NCBI RefSeq assembly: GCF_022965805.1
Contig: NC_133108.1
Span: 25,263,545-25,327,544, forward strand
Direction: 5' to 3'
DNA length: 64,000 nt
DNA from: Primulina eburnea
Taxonomy: Eukaryota > Streptophyta > Magnoliopsida > Lamiales > Gesneriaceae
Shown here: positions 1 to 12,958 of the stretch, piece by piece
Position numbering within the stretch: position 1 is the stretch's first letter
Layout of the letters: the number at the start of each line of letters is the position of its first letter
The notes under the pieces: generated by a model
The model's input: the letters and a program-made list of their open reading frames with translations, nothing else
What the model was told of the DNA's origin: nothing
Databases searched by the model: none
Program-made: the position numbers and the translations under genes

Positions 1-1241
1 ACCCCAAAATAAAGTCTATAGAAATGTCAATCCAAGTTCTTTTTAAGAATAGCACGCAAAAGTGTTCTCAAAGTTCTAGTGACAACTTCAGTTTGTCCAT
101 CCGTTTGAGGATGACAAGTAGTAGAAAACAACAATTTTGGGCCAAGTTTAGCCCATAAAGTATTTCAAAAGTAACTCAATAATTTAACATCGCGACCAGA
201 AACAACAGTCCTAGGCATGCCATGAAACCTAGCGACTTCTCTAAAGAACAAACCCGCCATGTTTGAAGCACAATCGGTTTTATGACAAGCTATAAAATGT
301 TCCATCTTAGAGAATCTATCCACAACAACAAAAATAGAATCCCTCCCATTCTTAGTTCTAGGCAACCACAATCTAAAGTCCATAGAAATGTCAATCCAAG
401 TTCTTTTTAAGAATAGCACGCAAAATTGTTCTCAAACTTCTATTGACATCTTCTGTTTGTCCATCCGTTTGAGGATGACAAGTAGTAGAAAACTACAATT
501 TTGTGCCAAGTTTAGCCCATAAAGTCTTCCAAAAGTAACTCGAGAATTTAACATCGCGAACAGAAACAATAGTCCAAGGCATGCCATGCAACCTAACGAC
601 TTCTCTAAAGAACAAATCCGCCATGTTTGAAGCATCATCGGTTTTATGACAAGCTATAAAATGTTCCATCTTAGAGAATCTATCCACAACAACAAAAATA
701 GAATCCCTCCCTTCTTAGTCCTAGGCAACCCCAAAATAAATTCCCTAGAAATGTCAATCCAAGTTCTTTTTAAGAATAGCACGCAAAAGTGTTTCCAACG
801 TTCTATTAACAACTTCAGTTTGTCCATCAGTTTGAGGATGACAAGTAGTAGAAAACAACAATTTTGTGCCAAGTTTAGCCCATAAAGTATTCCAAAAGTA
901 ACTCAAGAATTTAACATCGGGACCAGAAACAATAGTCCTAGGCATGCCATGCAACCTACCGACTTCTCTAAAGAACAAATCCGCAATGTTTGAAGCATCA
1001 TCGGTTTTATGTGAAGCTTTAAAATGTGCCATCTTAGAGAATCTATCCACAACAACAAAAATAGAATCCCTCCCCTTCTTAGTCCTAGGCAACCCCAAAA
1101 TAAAGTCCATAGAAATGTCAATCCAAGTTCTTTTTAAGATTAGTACGCAAAAGTGTTACCAATGTTCTATTGACAACTTCAGTTTGTCCATCCGTTTGAG
1201 GATGACAAGTAGTAGAAAACACAATTTTGTGCCAAGTTTAG

Positions 1242-4200
1242 CCCATAAAGTCTTCCAAAAGTAACTCAAGAATTTACCATCACGACCAGAAACAATAGTC
1301 CTAGGCATGCCACGCAACCTAACGACTTCTCTAAAGAACAAATCCGCAATGTTTGAAGAATCATCGGTTTTATGACAAGCTATAAAATGTGCCATCTTAT
1401 AGAATCTATCCACAACAACAAATATAAAATCCCTCCCCTTCTTAGTCCTAGGCAACCCCAAAATAAAGTCATTAGAAATGTCAATCCAAGTTCTTTTTAA
1501 GAATAGCACGCAAAAGTGTTCCCAAAGTTCTAGTGACAACTTCAGTTTGTCCATCCGATTGAGGATGACAAGTAGTAGAAAACAACAATTTTGTGCCAAG
1601 TTTAGCCCATAAAGTATTCCAAAAGTAACTCAAGAATTTAACATCGCGACCAGAGACAATTGTCCTAGCATGCCATGCAACCTAACAACTTCTCTAAGAA
1701 CAAATCCGCAATGTTTGAAGCATCATCGGTTTTATGACAAGCTATAAAATGTGCCATCTTAGAGAATCTATCCACAACAACAAAAATAGAATCCCTCCCC
1801 TTCTTAGTCCTAGGCAAACCCAAAATAAAGTCCATAGAAATGTCAATCCAAGTTCTTTTTAAGAATAGCACGCAAAAGTGTTCTCAAAGTTCTAGTGACA
1901 ACTTTAGTTTGTCCATCTGTTTGAGGATGACAAGTAGTAGAAAACAACAATTTTGTGCCAAGTTTATCCCATTAAGTTTTTCAAAAGTAACTCACGAATT
2001 TACAGTCGGGACCAGAAACAATTGTCCAATGCATGCCATGCAACCTAACGACTTCTCTAAAGAACAAATCCGCCATGTTTGAAGCATCATCGGTTTTGTG
2101 ACAAGCTATAAAATGTCCCATCTTAGAGAATCTATCCACAACAACAAAAACAGAATCCCTCCCCTTTTTATTCCTAGGCAACCCAAAAATAAAGTCCCTA
2201 GAAATGTCAATCCAGGTTCTTTTTAAGAATAGCACGCAAAAGTGTTCCCAACGTTCTATTGACAACTTCAGTTTGTCCATCAGTTTGAGGAAGACAAGTA
2301 GTAGAAAACAACAATTTTGTGCCAAGTTTAGCCCATAAAGTATTCCAAAAGTAACTCAAAAATTTAACATCGCGACCAGAATCAATAGTCCTAGGCATAC
2401 TATGCAACCTAACGACTTCTCTAAAGAACAAATCCGCAATGTTTGAAGCATCATCGGTTTTATGATAAGCTATAAATGTGCCATCTTAGAGAATCTATCC
2501 ACAACAACAAAAATAGAATCCTTCCCATTCTTAGTCCTAGGCAACCCCAAAATAAAGTCCCTAGAAATGTCTATCCAAGTTCTTTTAAAGAATAGCACGC
2601 AAAAGTGTTCCCAAAGTTCTAGTGACAACTTCAGTTTGTCCATCCGTTTGAGGATGACAAGTAGTAGAAAACAACAATTTTGTGCCAAGTTAAGCCCATA
2701 AAGTCTTCCAAAAGTAACTCAAGAATTTAACATCGCGACCAGAAACAATAGTCCTAGGCATGCCACGCCACCTAACGACTTCTCTAAAGAACAAATCCGC
2801 AATGTTTTAAGAATAATCGGTTTTATGACAAGCTATAAAATGTGCCATCTTAGGGAATCTATTCACAACAACAAAAATAGAATCCCTCCCCGTCTTAGTC
2901 CTAGGAAACCCCAAAATAAAGTCCATAGAGATGTCAATCCAAGTTCTTTTTAAGAATAGCACGCAAAAGTGTTCCCAAAGTTCTATTGACAACTTCAGTT
3001 TGTCCATCCGTTTGAGGATGACAAGTAGTAGAAAACAACAATTTTGTGCCAAGTTTAGCCCATAAAGTATTCCAAAAGTTACTCAAGAATTTAACATCGC
3101 GATCAGAAGCAATAGTCCTAATCATGCCATGCAACCTAACGACTTCCCTAAAGTACAAATCCGCAATGTTTGAAGCATAATCGGTTTTTTGACAAGCTAT
3201 AAAATGTGCCATCTTAGAGAATCTATCCACAACAACGAAAATAGAATCCCTCCCCTTCTTAGTCCTAGGAAACCACAAAATAAAGTCCATAAAAATGTCA
3301 ATCCAAGTTCTTTTTAAGAATAGCACGCAAAAGTTTTCCCAAAGTTCTATTGATAACTTCAGTTTGTCCATCCTTTTGAGGATGACAAGTAGTAGAAAAC
3401 AACAATTTTGTGACAAGTTTAGCCCATAAAGTATTCCAAAAGTAACTCAAGAATTTAATATCGGGAGCAGAAACAATAGTTCTAGGCATGCCATGCAACC
3501 TAACGACTTCTCTAAAGAACAAATCCGCAATGTTTGAAGCATCATCGGTTTTATGACAAGCTATGAAATGTGCCATCTTAGAGAATCTATCCACAACAAC
3601 CAAAATAGAATCTCTCCCCTTCTTAGTCCTAGGCAACCCCAAAATAAAGTCCATAGAAATGTCAATCCAAGTTCTTTTTAAGAATAGCACGCAAAAGTGT
3701 TCCCAAAGTTCGATTGACAACTTCAGTTTGTCCATCCGTTTGAGGATGACAAGTAGCAGAAAACAACAATTTTGTGCCAAGTTTAGCCCATATATTCTTC
3801 CAAAAGTAACTCAAGAAATTAAAACACGCGACCAGAAACAATAGTCCTAGGCATGCCATGCAACCTAACGACTTCTCTAAAGAACAAATCCGCAATATTT
3901 GAAGCATCATCGGTTTTATGACAAGCTATAAAATGTGCCATCTTAGAGAATCTATCCACAACAACAAATATAAAATCCCTCTCCTTCTTAGTCCTAGGCA
4001 ACCCCAAAATAAAGTCATTAGAAATGTCAATCCAAGTTCTTTTTAAGAATAGCACGCAAAAGTGTTCCCAAAGTTCTAGTGACAACTTCAGTCTGTCCAT
4101 ATGATTGAGAATGACAAGTAGTAGAAAACAACAATTTTGTGCCAAGTTTAGCCCATAAATTATTCCAAAAGTAACTAAAGAATTTAACATCACGACCAGA

Positions 4201-5970
4201 TACAATAGTCATAGCATGCCATGCAACCTAACGTTTTCTCTAAAGAACAAATCCGCAATGTTTGAAGCATCATCGGTTTTATGACAAGCTATAAAATGTG
4301 CCATCTTAGAGAATCTATCCACAACAACAAAAATAGAATCCCTCCCCTTCTTAGTCCTAGGCAACCCCAAAATAAAGTCCATAGAAATGTCAATCCAAGT
4401 TCTTTTTAAGAATAGCACGCAAAAGTGTTCTCAAAGTTCTAGTGACAAATTCAGTTTGTCCATCTGTTTGAGGATGACAAGTAGTAGAAAACAACAATTT
4501 TGTGCCATGTTTAGCCCATTAAGTATTTCAAAAGTAACTCAAGAATTTACAGTCGGGACCAGAAACAATAGTCCGATGCATGCCATGCAACCTAACGACT
4601 TCTCTAAAGAACAAATCCGCCATGTTTGAAGCATCATCGGTTTTATGACAAGCTATAAAATGTGCCATCTTAGAGAATCTATCCACAACAACAAAAATAG
4701 AATCCCTCCCATTCTTAGTCCTAGGCAACCCAAAAATAAAGTCCCTAGAAATGTCAATCCAAGTTCTGTTTAAGAATAGCACGCAAAAGTGTTCCCAACG
4801 TTCTATTGACAACTTCAGTTTGTCCATCAGTTTGAGGATGACAAGTAGTAGAAAACAACAATTTTGTGCCAAGTTTAGCCCATAAAGTATTCCAAAAGTA
4901 ACTCAAAAATTTAACATCGCGACCAGAATCAATAGTCCTAGGCATGCTATGCAATCTAACGACTTCTCAAAAGAACAAATCCACAATGTTTGAAGCATCA
5001 TCGGTTTTATGACAATCTATAAAATGTGCCATCGTAGAGAATCTATCCACAACAACAAAAATAGAATCCCTCCCCTTCTTAGTCCTAGGCATCCCCAAAA
5101 TAAAGTCCATAGAAATGTCAATCCAAGTTCTTTTTAAGAATAGCACGCAAAAGTGTTCCCAAAGTTCTATTGACAACTTCAGTTTGTCCATCCGTTTGAG
5201 GATGACAAGTAGTATAATACAACAATTTTTTGCCAAGTTAATCCCATAAAGTCTTCCTAAAGTAACTCAAGAATTTAACATTGCGACCAGAAACAATAGT
5301 CCTAGGCATGCCATGCAACCAAGCGAATTCTCTAAAGAACAAACCCGCCATGTTTGAAGCATAATCGGTTTTATGACAAGCTATAAAATGTGCCATCATA
5401 GAGAATCTATCCACAACATTAAAAATAGAATCCCTACCATTTTTAGTCTTAGGAAACCACAATACAAAGTCCATAGAAATGTCAATCCAAGTTCTTTTTA
5501 AGAATAGAACGCAAAATTGTTCTCAAACTTCTATTGACATCTTCTTTTTGTCCATCCGTTTGAGGATGACAAGTAGTAGAAAACAACAATTTTGTGCCAA
5601 GTTTAGCCCATAAAGTCTTCCAAAAGTAACTCGAGAATTTAACATCGCGAACAGAAACAATAGTCCTAGGCATGCCATGCAACCTAACGACTTCTCTAAA
5701 GAACAAATCCGCCATGTTTGAAGCATCATCGGTTTTATGACAAGCTATAAAATGTTCCATCTTAGAGAATCTATCCACAACAACAAAAATAGAATCCCTC
5801 CCCTTCTTAGTCCTAGGCAACCCCAAAATAAAGTCCATAGAAATGTCAATCAAAGTTCTTTTTAAGAATAGCACGCAAAAGTGTTCCCAAAGTTCTATTG
5901 ACAACTTAAGTTTGTCCATCCGTTTGAGGATGACAAGTAGTAGAAAACAACAATTTTGTGCCAAGTTAAG
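1242..5970 (-). repeat. Higher-order satellite block 1 (13 units)
   Basis: About 13 units. The variant units follow an order repeated in blocks 2 and 3: a DSSNI unit, a unit with a one-base frame change after the LHGM motif, a GPDCKF unit, an HSMPRTIDS unit, an RGMP-type unit, an ASDRDVKF unit, a SAPDIKF unit, then one reading VACFNF. After these come five further units, of types also seen at 33548-35795. Matching units in block 2 lie about 4,730 bp away, which is 13 x 364. Confidence 0.75.
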
Positions 5971-8900
5971 CCCATAAAGTCTTCCAAAAGTAACTCAATA
6001 ATTTAACATCGCGACCAGAAACAATAGTCCTAGGCATGCCACGCAACCTAACGACTTCTCTAAAGAACAAATCCGTAATGTTTGAAGAATCATCGGTTTT
6101 ATGACAAGCTATAAAATGTGCCATCTTAGAGAGTCTATCCACAACAACAAATATAAAATCCCTCCCCTTCTTAGTCCTAGGCAACCCCAAAATAAAGTCA
6201 TTTGAAATGTCAATCCAAGTTCTTTTTAAGAATAGCACGCAAAAGTGTTCCCAAAGTTCTAGTGACAACTTCAGTTAGTCCATCCGATTGAGGATGACAA
6301 GTAGTAGAAAACAACAATTTTGTGCCAAGTTTAGCCCATAAAGTATTCCAAAAGTAACTCAAAAATTTTACATCGCGACCAGAGACAATAGTCCTAGCAT
6401 GCCATGCAACCTAACGACTTCTATAAAGAACAAATCCGCAATGTTTGAAGCATCATCGGTTTTATGACAAGCTATAAAATGTGCCATCTTAGAGAATCTA
6501 TCCACAACAACAAAAATAGAATCCCTCCCCTTCTTAGTCCTAGGCAAACCCAAAATAAAGTCCATAGAAATGTCAATCCAAGTTCTTTTTAAGAATAGCA
6601 CGCAAAAGTGTTCTCAAAGTTCTAGTGAAAACTTTAGTTTGTCCATCTGTTTGAGGATGACAAGTAGTAGAAAACAACAATTTTGTGCCAAGTTTATCCC
6701 ATTAAGTTTTTCAAAAGTTACTCACGAATTTACAGTCGGGACCAGACACAATAGTCCAATGCATGCCATGCAACCTAACGACTTCTTTAAAGAACAAATC
6801 CGCCATGTTTGATGCATCATCGGTTTTGTGACAAGCTATAAAATGTTCCATCTTAAAGAATCTATCAACAACAACAAAAATAGAATCCCTCCCCTTTTTA
6901 GTCCTAGGCAACCCAAAAATAAAGTCCCTAGAAATGTCAATCCAAGTTCTTTTTAAGAATAGCACGCAAAAGTGTTCCCAACGTTCTATTGACAACTTCA
7001 GTTTGCCCATCAGTTTGAGGATGACAAGTAGTAGAAAACAACAATTTTGTGCCAAGTTTAGCCCATAAAGTATTCCAAAAGTAACTCAAAAATTTAACAT
7101 CGCGACCAGAATCAATAGTTCTAGGCATGCTATGCAACCTAACGACTTCTAAAAAGAACAAATCCGCAATGTTTGAAGCATCATCGGTTTTATGATAAGC
7201 TATAAAATGTGCCATCTTAGAGAATCTATCCACAACAACAAAAATAGAATCCCTCCCATTCTTAGTCCTAGGCAACCCCAAAATAAAGTCCCTAGAAATG
7301 TCTATCCAAGTTCTTTTTAAGCATAGCACGCAAAAGTGTTCCCAAAGTTCTAGTGACAACTCTAGTTTGTCCATCCGTTTGAGGATGACAAGTAGTAGAA
7401 AACAACAATTTTGTGCCAAGTTAAGCCCATAAAGTCTTCCAAAAGTAACTCAAGAATTTAACATCGCGACCAGAAACAATAGTCCTAGGCATGCCACGCC
7501 ACCTAACGACTTCTCTAAAGAACAAATCCGCAATGTTTGAAGAATCATCGGTTTTATGAAAAGCTATAAAATGTGCCATCTTAGAGAATCTATTCACAAC
7601 AACAAAAATAGAATCCCTCCCCTTCTTAGTCCTAGGCAACCCCAAAATAAAGTCCATAGAGATGTCAATCCAAGTTCTTTTTAAGAATAGCACGCAAAAG
7701 TGTTCCCAAAGTTCTATTGACAACTTCAGTTTGTCCATCCGTTTGAGGATGACAAGTAGTAGAAAACAACAATTTTGTGCCAAGTTTAGCCCATAAAGTA
7801 TTCCAAAAGTTACTCAAGAATTTAACATCGCGATCAGAAGCAGTAGTCCTAATCATGCCATGCAACCTAACGACTTCCCTAAAGTACAAATCCGCAATGT
7901 TTGAAGCATAATCGGTTTTTTGACAAGCTATAAAATGTGCCATCTTAGAGAATCTATCCACAACAGCGAAAAATAGAATCCCTCCCCTTCTTAGTCCTAG
8001 GAAACCACAAAATAAAGTCCATAAAAATGTCAATCCAAGTTCTTTTTAAGAATAGCACGCAAAAGTTTTCACAAAGTTCTATTGACAACTTCAGTTTGTC
8101 CATCCTTTTGAGGATGACAAGTAGTAGAAAACAACAATTTTGTGCCAAGTTTAGCCCATAAAGTATTCCAAAAGTAACTCAAGAATTTAATATCGGTAGC
8201 AGAAACAATAGTCCTAGGCATGCCATGCAACCGAACGACTTCTCTAAAGAACAAATCCGCAATGTTTGAAGCATCATCGGTTTTATGACAAGCTATGAAA
8301 TGTGCCATCTTAGAGAATCTATCCACAACAACCAAAATAGAATCTCTCCCCTTCTTAGTCCTAGGCAACCCCAAAATAAAGTCCATAGAAATGTCAATCC
8401 AAGTTCTTTTTAAGAATAGCACGCAAAAGTGTTCCCAAAGTTCGATTGGCAACTTCAGTTTGTCCATCCGTTTGAGGATGACAAGTAGCAGAAAACAACA
8501 ATTTTGTGCCAAGTTTAGCCCATATATTCTTCCAAAAGTAACTCAAGAAATTAAAACACGCGACCAGAAACAATAGTCCTAGGCATGCCATGCAACCTAA
8601 CGAATTCTCTAAAAAACATATCCGCAATATTCGAAGCATCATCGGTTTTATGACAAGCTATAAAATGTGCCATCTTAGAGAATCTATCCACAACAACAAA
8701 TATAAAATCCCTCTCCTTCTTAGTCCTAGGCAACCCCAAAATAAAGTCATTAGAAATGTCAATCCAAGTTCTTTTTAAGAATAGCACGCAAAAGTGTTCC
8801 CAAAGTTCTAGTGACAACTTCAGTTTGTCCATCCGATTGAGAATGACAAGTAGTAGAAAACAACAATTTTGTGCCAAGTTTAGCCCATAAAGTATTCCAA

Positions 8901-9247
8901 AAGTAACTCAATAATTTAACATCGGGACCAGAAACAATAGTCCTAGGCATGCCATGCAACCTACCGACTTCTCTAAAGAACAAATCCGCAATGTTTGAAG
9001 CATCATCGGTTTTATGAGAAGCTTTAAAATGTGCCATCTTAGAGAATCTATCCACAACAACAAAAATATAATCCCTCCCATTCTTAGTCCTAGGCAACCC
9101 CAAAATAAAGTCCATAGAAATGTCAATCAAAGTTATTTTTAAGAATAGCATGCAAAAGTGTTCCCAAAGTTCTATTGACAACTTCAGTTTGTCCATCCGT
9201 TTGAGGATGACAAGTAGTAGAAAACAACAATTTTGTGCCAAGTTAAG
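5971..9247 (-). repeat. Higher-order satellite block 2 (9 units)
   Basis: Nine units spanning about 3,277 bp, in the same variant order as block 1 but ending with a unit reading FKASHKTDD. That unit type also sits immediately before block 1 (754-1110). Block 3 starts with the same DSSNIT unit at 9248. Long matching stretches lie 3,274-3,277 bp apart, for example the units at 6937-7419 and 10213-10695. Confidence 0.8.
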
Positions 9248-12200
9248 CCCATAAAGTCTTCCAAAGTAACTCAATAATTTAACATCGCGACCAGAAACAA
9301 TAGTCCTAGGCATGCCACGCAACCAAACGACTTCTCTAAAGAACAAATCCGTAATGTTTGAAGAATCATCGGTTTTATGACAAGCTATAAAATGTGCCAT
9401 CTTAGAGAATCTATCCACAACAACAAATATAAAATCCCTCCCCTTCTTAGTCCTAGGCAACCCCAAAATAATGTCATTAGAAATGTCAATCCAAGTTCTT
9501 TTTAAGAATAGCACGCAAAAGTGTTCCCAAAGTTCTAGTGACAACTTCAGTTTGTCCATCCGATTGAGGATGACAAGTAGTAGAAAACAACAATTTTGTG
9601 CCAAGTTTAGCCCATAAAGTATTCCAAAAGTAACTCAAGAATTTAACATCGCGACCAGAGACAATAGTCCTAGCATGCCATGCAACCTAACGACTTCTCT
9701 AAAGAACAAATCCGCAATGTTTGAAGCATCATCGGTTTTATGACAAGCTATAAAATGTGCCATCTTAGAGAATCTATCCACAACAACAAAAATAGAATCC
9801 CTCCCCTTCTTAGTCCTAGGCAAACCCAAAATAAAGTCCATAGAAATGTCAATCCAAGTTCTTTTTAAGAATAGCACGCAAAAGTGTTCTCAAAGTTCTA
9901 ATGACAACTTTAGTTTGTCAATCTGTTTGAGGATGACAAGTAGTAGAAAACAACAATTTTGTGCCAAGTTTATCCCATTAAGTTTTTCAAAAGTAACTCA
10001 CGAATTTACAGTCGGGACCAGAAACAATAGTCCAATGCATGCCATGCAACCTAACGACTTCTCTAAAGAACAAATCCGCCATGTTTGAAGCATCATCGGT
10101 TTTGTGACAAGCTATAAAATGTCCCATTTTAGAGAATCTATCCACAACAACAAAAATAGAATCCCTCCCCTTTTTAGTCCTAGGCAACCCAAAATTAAAG
10201 TCCCTAGAAATGTCAATCCAAGTTCTTTTTAAGAATAGCACGCAAAAGTGTTCCCAACGTTCTATTGACAACTTCAGTTTGTCCATCAGTTTGAGGATGA
10301 CAAGTAGTGGAAAACAACAATTTTGTGCCAAGTTTAGCCCATAAAGTTTTCCAAAAGTAACTCAAAAATTTAACATCGCGACCAGAATCAATAGTCCTAG
10401 GCATGCTATGCAACCTAACGACTTCTAAAAAGAACAAATCCGCAATGTTTGAAGCATCATCGGTTTTATGATAAGCTATAAAATGTGCCATCTTAGAGAA
10501 TCTATCCACAACAACAAAAATAGAATCCCTCCCATTCTTAGTCCTAGGCAACCCCAAAATAAAGTCCCTAGAAATGTCTATCCAAGTTCTTTTTAAGAAT
10601 AGCACGCAAAAGTGTTCCCAAAGTTCTAGTGACAACTTCAGCTTGTCCATCCGTTTGAGGATGACAAGTAGTAGAAAACAACAATTTTGTGCCAAGTTAA
10701 GCCCATAAAGTCTTCTAAAAGTAACTCAAGAATTTAACATCGCGACCAGAAACAATAGTCCTAGGCATGCCACGCCACCTAACGACTTCTCTAAAGAACA
10801 AATCCGCAATGTTTAAAGAATCATCGGTTTTATGACAAGCTATAAAATGTGCCATCTTAGAGAATCTATTCACAACAACAAAAATAGAATCCCTCCCCTT
10901 CTTAGTCCTAGGCAACCCCAAAATAAAGTCCATAGAGATGTCAATCCAAGTTCTTTTTAAGAATAGCACGCAAAAGTGTTCCCAAAGTTCTATTGACAAC
11001 TTCACTTTGTCCATCCGTTTGAGGATGACAAGTAGTAGAAAACAACAATTTTGTGCCAAGTTTAGCCCATAAAGTATTCCAAAAGTTACTCAAGAATTTA
11101 ACATCGCGATCAGAAGCAATAGTCCTAATCATTCCATGCAACCTAACGACTTCCCTAAAGTACAAATCCGCAATGTTTGAAGCATAATCGGTTTTATGAC
11201 AAGCTATAAAATGTGCCATCTTTGAGAATCTATCCACAACAACGAAATAGAATCCCTCCCCTTCTTATTCCTAGGCAACCCAAAAATAAAGTCCATAGAA
11301 ATGTCAATCCAAGTTCTTTTTAAGAATAGCACGCAAAAGTGTTCCCAAAGTTCTATTGACAACTTCAGTTTGTCCATCCTTTTGAGGATGACAAGTAGTA
11401 GAAAACAACAATTTTGTGCCAAGTTTAGCCCATAAAGTATTCCAAAAGTAACTCAAGAATTTAATATCGGGAGCAGAAACAATAGTCCTAGGCATGCCAT
11501 GCAACCTAACGACTTCTCTAAAGAACAAATCCGCTATGTTTGAAGCATCATCGGTTTTATGACAAGATATGAAATGTGCCATCTTAGAGAATCTATCCAC
11601 AACAACCAAAATAGAATCTCTCCCCTTCTTAGTCCTAGGCAACCCCAAAATAAAGTCCATAGAAATGTCAATCCAAGTTCTTTTTAAGAATAGCACGCAA
11701 AAGTGTTCCCCAAGTTCGATTGACAACTTCAGTTTGTCTATCCGTTTGAGGATGACAAGTAGCAGAAAACAACAATTTTGTGCCAAGTTTAGCCCATAAA
11801 TTCTTCCAAAAGTAACTCAAGAAATTAAAACACGCGACCAGAAACAATAGTCCTAGGCATGCCATGCAACCTAACGACTTCTCTAAAGAACAAATCCGCA
11901 ATATTTGAAGCATCATCGGTTTTATGACAAGCTATAAAATGTGCCATCTTAAAGAATCTATCCACAACAACAAATATAAAATCCCTCCCCTTCTTAGTCC
12001 TAGGCAACCCCAAAATAAAGTCATTAGAAATGTCAATCCAAGTTCTTTTTAAGAATAGCACACAAAAGTGTTCCCAAAGTTCTAGTGACAACTTCAGTTT
12101 GTCCATCCGATTGAGGATGACAAGTAGTAGAAAACAACAATTTTGTGCCAAGTTTAGCCCATAAAGTATTCCAAAAGTAACTCAAGAATTTAACATCGCG

Positions 12201-12401
12201 ACCAGAGACAATAGTCCTAGCATGCCATGCAACCTAACGACTTCTCTAAAGAACAAATCCACAATGTTTGAAGCATCATCGGTTTTATGACAAGCTATAA
12301 AATGTGCCATCTTAAAGATTCTATCCACAACAACAAAAATAGAATCCCTCCCCTTCTTAGTCCTAGGCAACCCCAAAGTAAAGTCTATAGAAATGTCAAT
12401 C
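9248..12401 (-). repeat. Higher-order satellite block 3 (truncated by element 1)
   Basis: Repeats the unit order of block 2 for eight units, then continues with the unit type that follows the VACFNF unit in block 1. It is interrupted at 12401 by element 1 and resumes at 22903 with the next expected unit types (GPDCKF, then HSMPRTIDS), so the insertion split a pre-existing ordered array. Confidence 0.75.
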
Positions 12402-12509
12402 TGTAAGGCTCGAGAATTATCGGTTGTTATTGATGCTAGACTTGAAGCCGTAAGAATGCATGACATTTAAATGAGAATTTTGAATGAATGGTCGAAGCTA
12501 CACTGCACC

Positions 12510-12735
12510 TGCGGTGCTAGGAATACCGCACCCGCAGTGCATTGAGAAGAAATTGGTGAATTTGTGCGAAGCCACACCGCACCCACGCTGTTGACAAGAC
12601 CGCACCCGCGGTGGTGAGACCGCACCCGCGGTCATGCAAGGACCGCACCCGCGGTCTAAGTGCTACATTTTTGGGTGAACTCGCCGTGAGCACAGCGCAC
12701 CTGCGGTGCAAGAGGAGCGCACCCGCGGTGCTGCA
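12510..12735 (+). promoter_or_regulatory. GC-rich dyad cluster in U3 (type I, ACCGCACCCGCGGT)
   Basis: About eight imperfect copies of the 14-base motif ACCGCACCCGCGGT, whose ends are complementary, lie just upstream of the TATA box. Several copies here have C-to-T or G-to-A changes at CpG relative to the 3' LTR (19190-19415), as expected from deamination of methylated cytosine. A cis-regulatory role is inferred. Confidence 0.6.
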
Positions 12736-12780
12736 TGCGAATTGCCACCTTCGATTTTTATGTTGACACGTGGCATGCTA

Positions 12781-12788
12781 TATAAATA
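12781..12788 (+). promoter_or_regulatory. TATA box of element 1 5' LTR
   Basis: TATAAATA directly follows the GC dyad cluster; the 3' LTR has the same box near 19464. Transcription would start about 30 bp downstream, placing the dyads in U3. Confidence 0.6.
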
Positions 12789-12958
12789 CCTTGCATTGAC
12801 ACTTCATTTCATCATCTTCAGAAGGCAAGAACCGAGAACTCCCCTCTAAATTCCTCAAGTTCTTCATGGCTTTAAATTAAGCTTGTGCATGATTTAGCCA
12901 TTTGATTTTAATTCCGAGTCCGGATTATTGATCCTTGCAGCATTGGCAACGAAAGGAT

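Larger units (their letters stand above)
1..12401 (-). repeat. Integrase-derived 364-bp satellite array (about 34 units)
   Basis: Tandem head-to-tail units with a period of 364 bp; the marker GAAATGTCAATCC recurs at 21, 385, 748 and 1112. On the minus strand each unit encodes the core of a Ty3/gypsy integrase, running from WIDISMDF through [38 protein letters not shown] to LRAILKKNL. One unit is 121 codons plus 1 nt, so each unit shifts the frame by one and no continuous protein is possible. The unit junction places the Leu codon of KKNL one base upstream of the Trp codon of WID, which fixes the join. Many units read SGRD, SGPD or SVRD where active integrases have SDRD, so the second catalytic Asp is usually lost. 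A zinc domain and C-terminal domain are absent from every unit. The right end is cut by element 1. The repeat is certain; a centromeric or other role is not shown. Confidence 0.95.

Noticed and set aside
1..12401. Many ORFs of 80-281 aa in the array as possible genes, including peptides starting [18 protein letters not shown] that look hydrophobic
   Set aside because: They are pieces of the 364-bp repeat read across unit boundaries. The hydrophobic peptide is simply the integrase segment in a shifted frame ([19 protein letters not shown]). None has a start, stop or spacing consistent with a gene.
1..12401. Regular direct repeats as a CRISPR-like array
   Set aside because: The whole unit repeats with no unique spacers, and the unit is retrotransposon integrase in a plant context.
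12517..12711. Arg/Ala/Gly-rich short ORFs over the GC clusters (also 19200, 55738, 42696)
   Set aside because: Shadows of the GC dyads; high GC removes stops.
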